A stretch of 64,000 nucleotides of DNA from positions 64,896,692-64,960,691 of the forward strand of contig OY987299.1 in the NCBI GenBank assembly GCA_963920635.1, in the 5' to 3' direction. Source of the DNA: Pseudeuparius sepicola (Eukaryota; Arthropoda; Insecta; Coleoptera; Anthribidae). The stretch's first letter is position 1. Every line of letters begins with the position of its first letter. The notes beneath the pieces were generated by a model. That model had not been told where the DNA came from. It searched no databases and saw only the letters and a program-made list of their open reading frames with translations. The position numbers and the translations under genes were made by a program. This document shows, piece after piece, positions 1 to 9,944 of the stretch.

Positions 1-445
1 GCCATTCATCATGGAGTAGATCAGGTACCACTCCCATCTGCTTCCAAAAATTAACCCCAAGAATCAGCATATGAGGTAGCTCCGGCACCACCAGTGCCTT
101 AATTAGCCGTAGCCTACCTCTGACGCAAAATGGTACCACACAACTCCCTGTACTTTGACATCTTTGACCATTAGCCACGGTAACCTTCCTAACATCACCC
201 GAGTTCAAACTAAGCTTCAAAGTCCGAAGATATCCCCAACCAGGTCCACCTAAAATTGTCGCTGAAGCACCACTATCCAACAATCCTAGTATATCTCTGC
301 CCAACACACTAACCTTCAAGTAAGGACGTTCATCCCCTTGCGCATGGTCTATGATGTAATTTAAAATGACCTTAATATTAGGGGTCGGTACTCGAAAATC
401 AGCGTTCCTATTACGACTATTTAGGAACGCTGTGGCCCGTTTCCC
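1..445 (-). CDS. pol: Ty3/gypsy-type pol, N-terminal aspartic protease part (runs off window)
   Basis: The minus strand is open from the gag end to the window edge, in the -1 frame relative to gag. It encodes a retropepsin-like aspartic protease, which cleaves the Gag-Pol polyprotein inside the particle. The active-site motif is visible as LLDSGASATILGG near 265-300, followed by a hydrophobic ILGVNFW flap-end motif near 40-70. Reverse transcriptase and integrase would lie beyond position 1. There is no ATG at the junction, so pol is presumably made by ribosomal frameshifting from gag. No stop is visible in the part seen. It could also belong to another LTR clade, because the protease alone does not settle this. 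Confidence 0.8.
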
Positions 446-1764
446 TGCCTATTGCAGTTCGGACAGTTCCTAGTTGTCACCCCCTCCTTCTTGCATCTAT
501 AGCAATGGAGTCTTCTTTTCTCAAGGCACCCTATCGCCTTGTGACCACGCCTATGGCAGTTGTAACAAACGAGTTGACTCGTAGACTGGTTCTCCGACAC
601 AGTACTACAGGTCTCCGATGTGCTAGCGCCAACGTAAGCCAAATCTGGCTCCAACGTTGCATGCGGCCGGCGACTTGGCAACGAAAAGGCTTCTACCGCC
701 TCACGACGAGATTCCAATCTTCTTCCGAGAGTTCTCAATTGTGCGATGGAAGTGATATCTACAAGCCCCAGCTGTGTCTGATAGTACGGAGAGATGTTCC
801 TCAAAATAACCTTCAACTGCACAGATTCCGACACCGAACAAGTGAGACGACTAAACATCGCTGACATAATCGAGAGATAGATCCCTATAGATTCGTCTGG
901 ACCTTGTGTCCGCCTCTTGATCTCCTCAAAAAGTTTCTCATTGTAGTCAGTGGGTTGGAATTCCTCCCTCAACAACTTCACGAGGCTGTCCCAACTTGTG
1001 ACCTCCTTTCGCACGGCACGGTACCAGATGAGCGCTTTTCCCGAAAACAGGTCCACTGCAGTGTCAAAAAGCTCCTCAGAATCTACATGTCGAGCAACCA
1101 TAAGTTCCTCGACTCTCTGCAGAAACGAATTCAGCGATATACCCTTCTTCTCACCTGAAAACTTCAGATCCCAACGTGAAACCGGAGTTGACCTTATATA
1201 ACGCCTTGTAGGTGCTATTCCCGACCTTCTAGATACATCAGCCTCTGCGGTCACACCCACAAATTCGTCGTCTGTTTCTGACGAAGATGCAACCTCCAAA
1301 ATCGAAATGTCCGGAGGGGCATCCCGCTCAACTTCGAACTTCCTCTCCTTTTCCTCCAAAAGAAGCATCAATCCCGCAACCTGGGCCAACAAATCTGCCT
1401 TCTTCGCCTGGTTCCCCTGCGTTACCTCACCTTCTACTTCTGGTCGCATGTTCTCGATCCTGCCATAAACATGGTTCAACTTCGACTCCCACTTAGCGTA
1501 GGCATGGCTAGCCTTGCCATCAGCGAAACCTGCCAAACCCGTCGAAATCTCTTCCAATTTGTCAGTTACCGCCGACAAATCCTGCGCAAAAGTGTAGGGG
1601 TAAGCCGGTCGCTCTACCCCAGTGCCATCTCTCTCCATTTGCAAAGCGCGTGACAACGACGCCCTCATAGGTTCCACGTTACCTACTTCCATACCTCGCA
1701 CTGTCAATTCGTACACTAGTTCCTCTTGAGTGAGCCTATTGGGCCTCATCTTCCTGGTGGCCAT
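421..1764 (-). CDS. gag: Ty3/gypsy-type Gag polyprotein
   Basis: An intact 447-codon ORF from an ATG at 1,764; the frame is open a little further upstream but with no ATG. This start has a good context (AGGATGG). Gag forms the retrotransposon particle and binds its RNA. The N-terminal third is charged and predicted helical. The central part (around RWDLKFSGEKKG and LREEFQPTDYNEKLFEEI) matches the retrotransposon capsid domain family (Retrotrans_gag). The C-terminus has two zinc knuckles: a clean CX2CX4HX4C (CYNCHRRGHKAIGC) and a second, imperfect one (CYRCKKEGVTTRNC) with Thr in place of His. Stop TAA is at 421-423. The intact frame suggests a relatively young insertion, unlike most of the window. 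Confidence 0.88.
   Translation of the reverse strand: MATRKMRPNRLTQEELVYELTVRGMEVGNVEPMRASLSRALQMERDGTGVERPAYPYTFAQDLSAVTDKLEEISTGLAGFADGKASHAYAKWESKLNHVYGRIENMRPEVEGEVTQGNQAKKADLLAQVAGLMLLLEEKERKFEVERDAPPDISILEVASSSETDDEFVGVTAEADVSRRSGIAPTRRYIRSTPVSRWDLKFSGEKKGISLNSFLQRVEELMVARHVDSEELFDTAVDLFSGKALIWYRAVRKEVTSWDSLVKLLREEFQPTDYNEKLFEEIKRRTQGPDESIGIYLSIMSAMFSRLTCSVSESVQLKVILRNISPYYQTQLGLVDITSIAQLRTLGRRLESRREAVEAFSLPSRRPHATLEPDLAYVGASTSETCSTVSENQSTSQLVCYNCHRRGHKAIGCLEKRRLHCYRCKKEGVTTRNCPNCNRQGNGPQRS
439..445 (-). promoter_or_regulatory. Candidate -1 ribosomal frameshift heptamer G GGA AAC
   Basis: Read on the minus strand, the heptamer GGGAAAC sits in gag phase (G GGA AAC), 18 nt before the gag stop. 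A one-base backward slip enters the pol frame, which is open through the protease DSG motif. X XXY YYZ heptamers of this kind are established -1 slippery sites in several retroelements. A downstream pseudoknot was not evaluated. Confidence 0.6.
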
Positions 1765-2024
1765 CCTGCCGATTGGTCCCAATGCGGTGTACACGATACC
1801 CTATTAAACAACTATAGTACCATATACCACGCTTCCACTAATACTACCGATCGCAAGACAAAACTATTACCAAGAAGTTCACTCACCAGAACCCGAGTCA
1901 CTTACCAACCCTAAAACTGTAAGACAACCAACTGCCTCCGCAAAAACGTGTAACCTCTCAAAAATAGGACAAACTCCTTCAAAAACAGGCCCCCTTTAAA
2001 AACAACAGGCCCCTCTGAAGAATC

Positions 2025-2044
2025 GGGCCCCACGTTGGGCGCCA
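2025..2044 (-). other. Primer-binding site of the gypsy-type element
   Basis: On the minus strand the sequence starts TGGCGCCCAACGTGGGG, three bases after an LTR-like ...ACA end at 2,048. TGGCGCC is the usual start of a tRNA-primed PBS (complement of a tRNA 3' CCA end). The tRNA species is not assigned. Position and strand agree with gag, whose ATG lies 260 bp downstream. Confidence 0.6.
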
Positions 2045-2047
2045 AAA

Positions 2048-3000
2048 TGTGGCGTTTTAAAAAAAGAGAACAAAAAAAAATTAATTAACAACTCTCCTAA
2101 GTTTGCTAAGTACAGGTGGACAGAGTGGAATAAATTCCAACAACTCCCAAACGTTACTCGTTACCTTCTTAGTGCAGTCCTACGAGTACAACACGGCCGC
2201 CAGCTTTTAGACAGTGGAGACGGGCTGGGTCAACTATAAGATCTATAATATACAGGCGCCACTTGTTTTATTTACGTGTTGGTCCTCGCCATATTAAGCT
2301 AAAACAAGAAAAGCTAGAAGGTCTTTCTAGATTTACAACGTTTATTCCACAAGGTGATACAATCTCCCTGTACACGTACGTTAAGTAATATTAACTTAAG
2401 ATAAAGCGTAAAACATTAATAAACAGTATTTGACATGTAAACAAGACTTAAGGTAACACACCTTCGTGGTGGAGTACAGTATCTATCTATACCGATATAA
2501 AATAAACAAGGTTCCGCAAAAGTGAATTGATATCTACAGGTTGGTTTAAACCCCCGGGCGTGTACACGCGCAGTTCACACAACTAACGCAAAAAGGTTCA
2601 CACAACTAACACAAAAGTTCAAAAAAAAAACGACCGCAAGAGTTCACAACGTACGCTAAAGTTCACAACGTACGCCAGTAATAAACTGTGATAACAGTTA
2701 TGCATGCGATAAATCTAGTTGTTCTAGCTGCGGTACAGCAAAATGTAGAAAAAGTAAAATGAACATGCAAGACTTAGCTGTCGGTATCTCTTCAAAACAA
2801 AACGTCGTCAGGCGGAGGTCGACAATCCACGGATAGGCCACAGCGGAGACAAGCCACACTCCACTTGGCTGTCGGTGACTCCTCAATACACGACGTTGAC
2901 AGGCGGAGACTGACAACACGGAGACAAACCACACTCCACAAACTCCAACGACAATATATGCCCCAAAATAAAAACCCTAAAACAAAATGTCCGGCTAAGT
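2048..3000 (-). repeat. 5' LTR of the gypsy-type element (outer boundary not resolved)
   Basis: The inner LTR edge is set by the PBS; on the minus strand the LTR ends with CGCCACA at 2,048. I could not find a convincing TGT start or target duplication on the far side, so the end at 3,000 is only a limit. The stretch has several short purine/pyrimidine-rich repeats (GTTCACAACGTACG twice near 2,643-2,675; GTTCACACAACTAAC twice near 2,571-2,611). No coding region is supported here. Confidence 0.35.
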
Positions 3001-3869
3001 ACCTTACAAAGCCGCCAAAGAAAACTTACCTCTAGGTTGAGGGTTTTTTTTTTCTTCAAGAAAAATCAAACAATAAATCAGCTTCTTCGAATTTGAACCC
3101 AAATAACCTTCTTGGTCACTACTCAAATGTCCAAAATGACCTCATAAAACAACCATTTGATTGTGGCAGACGCTCGAAGACTTGGTACTAGTTGTAGGAC
3201 AGTGATTCGGCCTGATGGAAAATAAGACGGCAAAGCGATTAGGCGTGGGTGGCTTCTAAACCCCATATAAAATGGCGGAGCCCCGGAAAACCAAACTACC
3301 AAAATTCCAATATTTCCAACTCTGGGTGCTCCTATGGTGGATCCAGTGATTATACTCCCTCCTAATGAGGTTTGCCAAGAATTTTCCACAAATTTCCAAA
3401 TGGCAAATAACTCCAAAAATCACTTCCACTTATGCCACACCAAATCACCTAGTTCACTCAACTGCCGAAAACCGAATAATATCCGACGTTTTCGGACTCT
3501 CAACCCACGAAATTTGCGTTTTGAAAAGCGCACAAAAAAAAATAGCGTAAAAACATGCTTGCCACTATCTTGGACCAGTAAAGTCGACCACCTCAAGGCC
3601 ACAACACTATGAGCAAGACTAAAATGGCCGACTGCTTGAGTTCTTCAAAATGACACAACTTGCGCCACCTAAGAGATGATAGCAAAAGTTCCTTCACCAG
3701 CTGAGACCAGTGACAGTTGTCAAACGTCAAGATAGTGTCAACAGTGTCAAGCGTCATACATAACCTCAAATTGATACCCAAAAACAAAACAAAAGAAATT
3801 CTAGAACCAAAAATGTAAAACAATCCCAAACATCTTATAACTAAATTGGAGGGCAAGAAAAGAGAATAG
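3001..3869. other. Unassigned stretch, no supported gene
   Basis: Short ORFs on both strands overlap each other and show no recognisable domain. There is a T9 run near 3,046. It may hold upstream exons of the spliced ORF that follows, but no start or splice site was convincing. Confidence 0.4.
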
Positions 3870-4261
3870 AAAAGAAATGCCCAAGACCAAGATTCGGTAT
3901 GTTCCCATTGGGAAAATCCCGGTAACGTACCTACAAAGAAGGAAAATACAGAACTACTAAAGAACAAGAAGCAAAGACAGAAAGAAAAGACGAAACAACG
4001 AGTTCAAGAATATGAGTCCCCAAATCTAGTCCAAGAAGAAAAGAAATGCCAAGAGTGGCTAAAATCTACATTGAAGACAACCATCTGCGACTTAGGTGAG
4101 TACGAGATAGGACTACCTAGGAAGTGTTAACTAATAGTGCCCTTCTGATTTCAGCGGAGCAAGAATGTACTGTCGGACAACAACCAAACCGAAACCCGCA
4201 GAGAACGAATAGACAGCGGCCAGCGACAGTGAAAAGTGAAAACGCGCGTGACCTTAAGTGA
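3870..4261 (+). CDS. Putative spliced ORF, two exons, unknown product (3' end of a gene)
   Basis: The frame is open from 3,870 (after a TAG) to 4,095, then meets a GTGAGT donor. After a 59-nt intron ending TTTCAG, the same frame continues from 4,155 to a TGA at 4,259-4,261. The predicted peptide is strongly charged: Lys/Gln/Glu-rich before the intron (KNKKQRQKEKTKQRVQEYES) and Gln/Asn/Arg-rich after it. No domain is recognised and no ATG begins the visible frame, so an upstream exon would be needed. AATAAA at 4,330-4,335 fits a short 3' UTR. It could be a host gene end or a retroelement-derived ORF; low composition complexity is a caution. Confidence 0.4.
4096..4154 (+). other. Candidate spliceosomal intron, 59 nt
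   Basis: Donor G|GTGAGT, acceptor CTGATTTCAG|C, and a TTAACTAA branch-point-like motif about 25 nt before the acceptor. The size is typical of short insect introns. Both sides share one open frame with a codon split after its first base. Confidence 0.5.
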
Positions 4262-4329
4262 TAGTGAAACAGATGTGGCCGGTGAGTGTCTCCGAGACAA
4301 CCACTAAGGATGCATTAGTGTGAGTGTTA

Positions 4330-4335
4330 AATAAA
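4330..4335 (+). terminator. Candidate polyadenylation signal AATAAA
   Basis: Lies 69 bp after the stop of the spliced ORF and is followed by a T/G-rich stretch (GATGTTTTCTT). Confidence 0.4.
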
Positions 4336-4886
4336 GTAGAAGATTATCTGATGTTTTCTTAAAATTCCAAATTATTTTTGTGACAACATCACAAATTACG
4401 TAAACTATATGCAGGGTGTCCTATTAATAATGATACATAGAGAAACTGCATATATTATATTTTAGGGCAAAATATTACAATTTAGCATAATGTGTATTAT
4501 TAGACAAATCTTGTTAGGCACTAACATACAGGGGATGCAATTTACTTGTAACTTTGTTTGTTTTAGACATTTCACCTGACATTTTTTTTAAATTGATTTA
4601 TTAGATAAAGCACCCTACTAATAGAGTGTGACGCGTAAGTGTATAAATGTAAAGAAACAATGAAAAATTTAAAAACAACTATTATGTAACCTAAATGTCA
4701 GGTGCATCTCCAGGCAGCCCTAAAATCATTATTCAGCCTTGCCAAATAGTTGACAATGCCCAAAGAGCGGAAGAATATTCAGTCAATTATTCGGTCTGCT
4801 GAATGTTTGGTGCATCTCTACTCTAAACATTATTCTTTCTTTGCTTCTCTAAAGGACATTTTTATATTGATGTGTAGATTTAGTTT

Positions 4887-5290
4887 TCAGTTATCATCAA
4901 AGAGGCTCTTAAAAAGCGTTTTGGTAAGAAATACTATAAGTTTGGGCCGAATATTCGGTATGTGGCCAAAGCTATTCACTGTGCACCCCCAATTTCTACC
5001 CCTAGTTAAGATCGTAGATTGATATCGACGACCTATACTTAAAATAAGCGACCAAATATTATTCTGACCCAAATCATTTCATATGTGCACCAGTCTGAAT
5101 ACCGCTTCTCCCACTTCTTCAAGATTGTTGGATGGGTTTGGTTAATATTTTAAATGTCTGCCAGGAATATCCCAAAGTTGTTCAATCAGGTTGAGGTCGT
5201 AACTGCGTGCTGGATATTCCATAGTGGTAATTTTAACTTCCTTAATTTTGTACCACCTGTGTTATGTGCATTATTTTGCATTAATAAAGA
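4887..5290 (-). pseudogene. Decayed Tc1-family transposase, C-terminal part
   Basis: Reading the minus strand from about 5,290 down, a broken frame contains EYPARSYDLNLIEQLWD, which matches the WPARSPDLNPIEHLWD signature around the third catalytic residue of Tc1 transposases, and then a degenerate C-terminal tail continuing into 4,887-5,072. Stops and frame changes separate the pieces. The DNA-binding half is not seen. Flanking sequence near 4,411 carries a CAGGGTGTCC terminal-repeat-like motif, but matching inverted ends were not paired. Confidence 0.6.
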
Positions 5291-5319
5291 ATCTGGACCG
5301 ATATAAGGAGCATAGTAGC

Positions 5320-5770
5320 ATGGAGTGAATTTTCGATTTCTTCAAATTTAACCACCCTGTATGCTTAATAGATGCCTATTGTACTCTTGAGTAAGTCAAA
5401 AAAATCTGAACGTCCAGAATCCTTATATTAAGCTGCCAAAACCGCCTTAAAATTCCAGAAATTAACATTTTAATTGAGCGAATTTTCAATTTCTTGAAAT
5501 TTAACCACCCTGCATGCTTAATAGGTGTCTATTGTACTCTTAAGTAAGTCAAAAAATGTTATCACCCAAAAACGTTATCTTCGGCTACCAAAACTGCCCT
5601 AAAATTTCTGAAATTAACATTATTTTTGAATTCTTGAAATTTAACCACCATGCATGCTTAATGGGAGTGCTTATCGTACTCGTATTTGAAAAAAATAGGA
5701 ACATCCAAAAACAATATCTTCGGCTGCCGAAACCACCTTGAAATTTCGGAAATTAACTTAAAAGTATTTT
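5320..5770. repeat. Tandem repeat, about 3 copies of a 140-153 bp unit
   Basis: The marker TTAACCACC recurs at 5,348, 5,501 and 5,641, each followed by (A)TGCATGCTTAAT or a close variant and by a TCTTCGGCT-type stretch with AAATTTCGGAAATTAAC. Copies diverge noticeably, so the array is old. No coding potential. Confidence 0.75.
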
Positions 5771-5854
5771 TTTTTAATTTCAAATTATGACACTCTTTAC
5801 TTAAACAAGAACTTTCAGCCATTTGTCTAACTTGTGTAATGGCGAGTAGATAAG

Positions 5855-6310
5855 TTATGGCGCTACGAGCGCAATTTCCCCATGTATTTCTTATGGGGGC
5901 TAAAACGTAGTAAAAACGTGACCAACCACCGCGACTTCGCGAGACCGTCCAACTGAACCCTGCGAAGGGGTGCCGAAGATGTCCGAGGGTACATGATTGA
6001 TTCAGTGGTCTGACTCAGCACTGCCGCGAGGTCATTATCGTATTTTTTGTGTCTGCAACACCGGGACTTGTCATTGACATTTTATCACCGGCTCGGAGGT
6101 CAACAGTCGGTGAGGCCTGGAGGGATAATGGTAAAAGCGCGACCACTCGGACACCTTCGGCACCCCTTGTAGGGTTCAGAGTCAGTGCGATTGGTGTGTT
6201 AAGAGGTGTGGCTAAAAAGTCGGAGAGGAGAGGGTAAGCTTGGTCAAAAAAAGTGCAGGATTTAGCCCCCACAGAAATGCATGGGGAAAGTGGGCTTGTA
6301 CATACATAGC
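5855..6310. mobile_element. MITE-like element with ~35-bp inverted ends
   Basis: The left arm near 5,870-5,905 (core CATGTATTTCTTATGGGGGC) is mirrored near 6,259-6,293 (core TAGCCCCCACAGAAATGCAT). The 350-bp interior is more GC-rich than its surroundings and has no conserved ORF. The precise ends and target duplication are not determined. Confidence 0.6.
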
Positions 6311-7925
6311 TATACTACGAAAATTATATTTTAAGTACAAAAGATGCTAAGTACATTGTATGAGATGTGTCAATGAATCTCCACTGACATTTTAAAAGAC
6401 AATTTGGCTATAAAAACACTGGGGAAAATGTCCCCAGCTAGATGGCTTACCACAGCCAATGGAGTTCTAAGGTTATAAGTTGCCACCAAAGAGCAATCTC
6501 AAAACTTTAAAATATTAACTGAGTTTATAGTTAAAGTGTATGTCGTATGCTGGTTTAAAGTTAAATGCAATTGGTCTTGTAAGAATGGTGCTAGGCACTT
6601 ATTTAGCATTATCAGTAAATCTTGTTATAGCCCTGAAGAACTGAAAGTGATAGATTCCATAATTGAGCGAAACAGATATTTTGGTCATGCAGAAAACCTT
6701 TTGATATATATTGTATGATTATGAAATATAGACTCTGAGCGGAATGACAATAACTGCACTTACCAAAGACGGGTTTCGCAGACACTTATCCCCGGGAATA
6801 CGTTCTGCAAGTTCCAAGAGGGTCTGCTATCAGTTGCAATGACGTTTGAAAATGATATTAAACATTCGTGGAAACCATTTCGTGATCTCACCCACGCGGC
6901 GGCTACTTTACAAATGCTAACTACACCAATTGACAACCGCGCGAGAGTCGTGATTGCTACACTGTGAGCTACAGATTACTAACTAGATATATAAGAGTAA
7001 ACACAATTCTATGTGAAAGGTTACCAAAAACTGCCACCTATACTTGATTACCCATAATTACCTATTTTTAATAGACGACAAAAAATCAAAACAACTGAGA
7101 AAACCCAAACTTAACGAACATTGTACATTAGCCACCCAACAAATATCACAGAATTTTTTACTGCGAGGATAGAGGGCAAATTTTGTTTACAGGGCACTGC
7201 AAAGTACCCTTTGCCATTTTTAAGGTAACCACCCTGCAAACATTGTCCTTTCCAGGACGTGGTTGTAAGACACGACTGAGTTCCCATGTTAGGAGAGGTG
7301 TTAGATTATTTTGAACGCCTATCAAAGTACCCTCAGCAAGGGGATGGTATCCTTAAGCCATTTTGACATAGGTTACGTGTACCGTAAATGCACCCATCTT
7401 GGAACACTTTTTAACTTTTAAAGATCACTGTGGAAATTCTATGTGACCAATCACAGAATTAAAGATATGAGTTACTTAGTGCCTCCGAGTAGTTGAATTT
7501 CTATATAGAAGAAAAAGTGGGTGTTCCAAGTCAGATGACAAGTGCACTCAACATGAAACACCAACAATTTTACACCAAATATATAGTTGTGGTCGCTGGT
7601 ATGTAACTTGGAACAATCAAAATTAAAAAATAATTTTGTTTGCTATTTTTTACACCCTTATATCATTTTTTTAAATACAAAAAAACACATATTTTAAGAA
7701 ACTTTATTTCTGTAACAAAATTAAAGGTCAGTTCTACAAACATATGATTAGGTACTATCTAAACTATGGTTTGTGCCTACTCTGCTATAGGTACACTTGT
7801 TTAACAGCCTTTGTGAGATCCAAAATAAAACACAACCCTTAAGAATATGGCAGGTAGGTATACGACTTTAAAATAATATAAAATAATAAAAGGACTCTGT
7901 TTGCTAAACTAAAATTTTCATTAAC
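6311..7925. other. AT-rich sequence with one decayed coding-like scrap
   Basis: No intact gene. A 60-codon plus-strand stretch at 6,536-6,718 ends with EELKVIDSIIERNRYFGHAENLL, which looks like a fragment of a mobile-element protein but is too short to name. The rest shows only A/T-rich non-coding sequence. Confidence 0.3.
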
Positions 7926-9007
7926 TTATAAAATATTGTCATATCCACTTACATTGAAAGTGTGACGACCTCTTGATATTTTTGGATTGTCCAACTTTAT
8001 CTGTACCCTTTTACTGTCTATTATCGAGAGATCGTCCACACTTGGAAATACAAAAGTATTTTCGGGTGTTTTTGGTTCAAGAAATTTACGCATAAACTTG
8101 CAAAAATACTGAACAGCAGAATCAGTCTCAATAATTTCGATTACTTGCCCAACATAATATTTTGACAATGCTTGTTTGCTTTTTGGCTGAAATTCAACCA
8201 AAAGAAAGTCATTAACTGCAAAGGTCTCAGTCTCATCGAAAGTTGAGGAATTGTATTCTCTAACATAGTCTTCAAACGTTTCGTAATCAGACGAAGAATC
8301 GTGGACTGAACAATGCATACTTTCTTCTGAATCTGAATCACTCGAATACTTTTTTTGCGTTTCTTGTCCTTTGTTTTTCTTCCAACTTTGCTAGTAGATG
8401 GTTGAACGATATTCAACTCCGAATTTTCTTTGTCCGCCTCCGAAATGGTCAACAATTCTTCATCATTTTGACAATCAACTTCTACTCTTTGGACGCTGCT
8501 TTCGCCAATTTCTTCTTTAGTTACGCTTTTCCCCGGAGGAACAATTAGACGTTTTTTACGCCGAGTCTGAGTATTCTTATCTGGTGGATGTCTCATATTT
8601 TCTAATAACTCTATTAATGACGAGTTCATATTTTCAGCATCTTCATTGGTGGTCTTAGCCCATAATGGCAAACGCTTTAAACCTTGTGTAACATCAAAAG
8701 GAAAAATTCCACATGCGGCAAAGCCACCGATCAAATTTTGCTTAGAATCTTTCAAATTTTCTAATGTTTTTCTTAACAAGGATGGGAATTGATCCTTTGG
8801 TATGCACCCTCTATTTTTTGTCTTCCATGCATCAAGTTGTTTTCGCCATGAAACTTTAAGGTGATGAAAAAAGGATACGTCTAGTGGTAGACACAAATGT
8901 GTACTGTTTGGTGGGAGCAGTACAAATCTGATATTATGTTTTTTACATTCTGCTATTACCGACATGGACAGACTAATCGCTTTCACTATTAAATTATGAC
9001 AGATCAA
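7926..9007 (-). pseudogene. pogo/Tigger-type (jerky-like) DDE transposase, C-terminal half, frameshifted
   Basis: The first frame (9,007 to ~8,320) has the C-terminal part of a DDE_1 endonuclease: CKKHNIRFVLLPPNSTHLC and LPLDVSFFHHLK, the family signature with the last catalytic Asp (LPLD). It is followed by SFPSLLRKTL-type helices, a GFAACGIFPFD motif and a Lys/Arg-rich linker ending in KDKKRKKS. A frameshift near 8,320 moves the rest into another frame, which encodes the conserved C-terminal domain (FAVNDFLLVEFQ, YYVGQVIEI, FVFPSVDDLSIID) down to 7,926. The helix-turn-helix and CENP-B-like N-terminal half is missing beyond 9,007, where a minisatellite begins. The enzyme would cut and paste its element; this copy cannot be active. 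Confidence 0.8.
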
Positions 9008-9039
9008 ATATGTATATAATTTAAAGTAAAAATAACGTT

Positions 9040-9215
9040 AATAAAGGATTAACAATGCTTTAACTAAGCATTAACAACCATTAAAGAGGCATTACCAATG
9101 CGTTAAAGCATTATCAACGCGTTCACGAAGCGTTGACAAGGCGTTAATGAAGCATTAATGAAATGTTGGCAACGCGTTAACAAGGTGTTGACAATGCATT
9201 AACAAAGCATTGACG
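9040..9215. repeat. Degenerate minisatellite of ~12-bp units
   Basis: Variants of AACAANGCGTTG and AACAAAGCATTA follow one another for about 175 bp. Units alternate GCGTT and GCATT cores. It abuts the truncated 5' side of the pogo-like pseudogene. Confidence 0.7.
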
Positions 9216-9227
9216 AGTGTGGACCAA

Positions 9228-9445
9228 GATGTTAGCGAACTTGTGAACTGATTACCAACCTAACCTAACATTATTGTCTGGTGACTGATAAGTTAGCGAA
9301 CTGGTGAACCCATTGCCATGCGATTTGGGAGAGGGGGTGTCAGAGGCGGATTAATTCAATATTGTCCAATGGCAATGAGTTTCTGTCGCTAACCACGTCA
9401 ATGGTGTTAGGTTGGCAAATAGTTTACCAATTGACACTAAAAGAT
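9228..9445. repeat. Dispersed repeat with inverted halves (copy 1)
   Basis: The core GTTAGCGAACTTGTGAACTG and ACCAACCTAACCTAACATTA recurs near 13,318-13,440. Inside this copy, CAATGGCAATGAGTTTCTGTCGCTAAC near 9,379-9,398 is roughly the inverse of the GTTAGCGAACTGGTG...CATTGCCATG stretch at 9,291-9,320, suggesting a foldback unit. Coding capacity is absent. Confidence 0.5.
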
Positions 9446-9944
9446 AACATTGCTGTGATTAATAGGTAGACCAAATAAATGGACCTATTTACTGCTAATA
9501 AATATGTTTTTATTTTTTAGAATTACAGTTCTGTCAACATTGTCGTGGAGGAATAAATACCTAAAGGTATTCAAATTTCCGTAATCCAGTAGTGTTATGA
9601 TGAATGACGATATTTGCAGATCTTTAAATGTTGAAATCTACGAAATTGGTTGTTGAAGTTCCAAAGTACTCGTATACCTTATAACACAAGGCTTGGCTCA
9701 TTTTGTTTAACAGTCGAGATACAGTAGTGGTGGCGGGATCAGAGTTGTTCACCATTTTTATAAATATGGCGTGGCAAGTGGTGTACTTGCATACTTACAT
9801 AAATCGCATGCACACTAGCCATTATCAAATATATCTTAGCAAGATTTTTTTAATTTGTCTCAAATAGATTTTGCTTCCACAAATAGGGACTTTTTTATAG
9901 CAAATAGATTAGACTACTTTTATATTAATCTCTTCTTATCTTAT
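9446..9944. other. Non-coding stretch
   Basis: AT-rich sequence with no recognisable gene or repeat. Confidence 0.4.

Noticed and set aside
9250..9270. CCTAACCTAAC, the insect telomere repeat unit (TTAGG)n
   Set aside because: Only two units here and at 13,405 and 60,708; they belong to dispersed repeats, not a telomeric tract.
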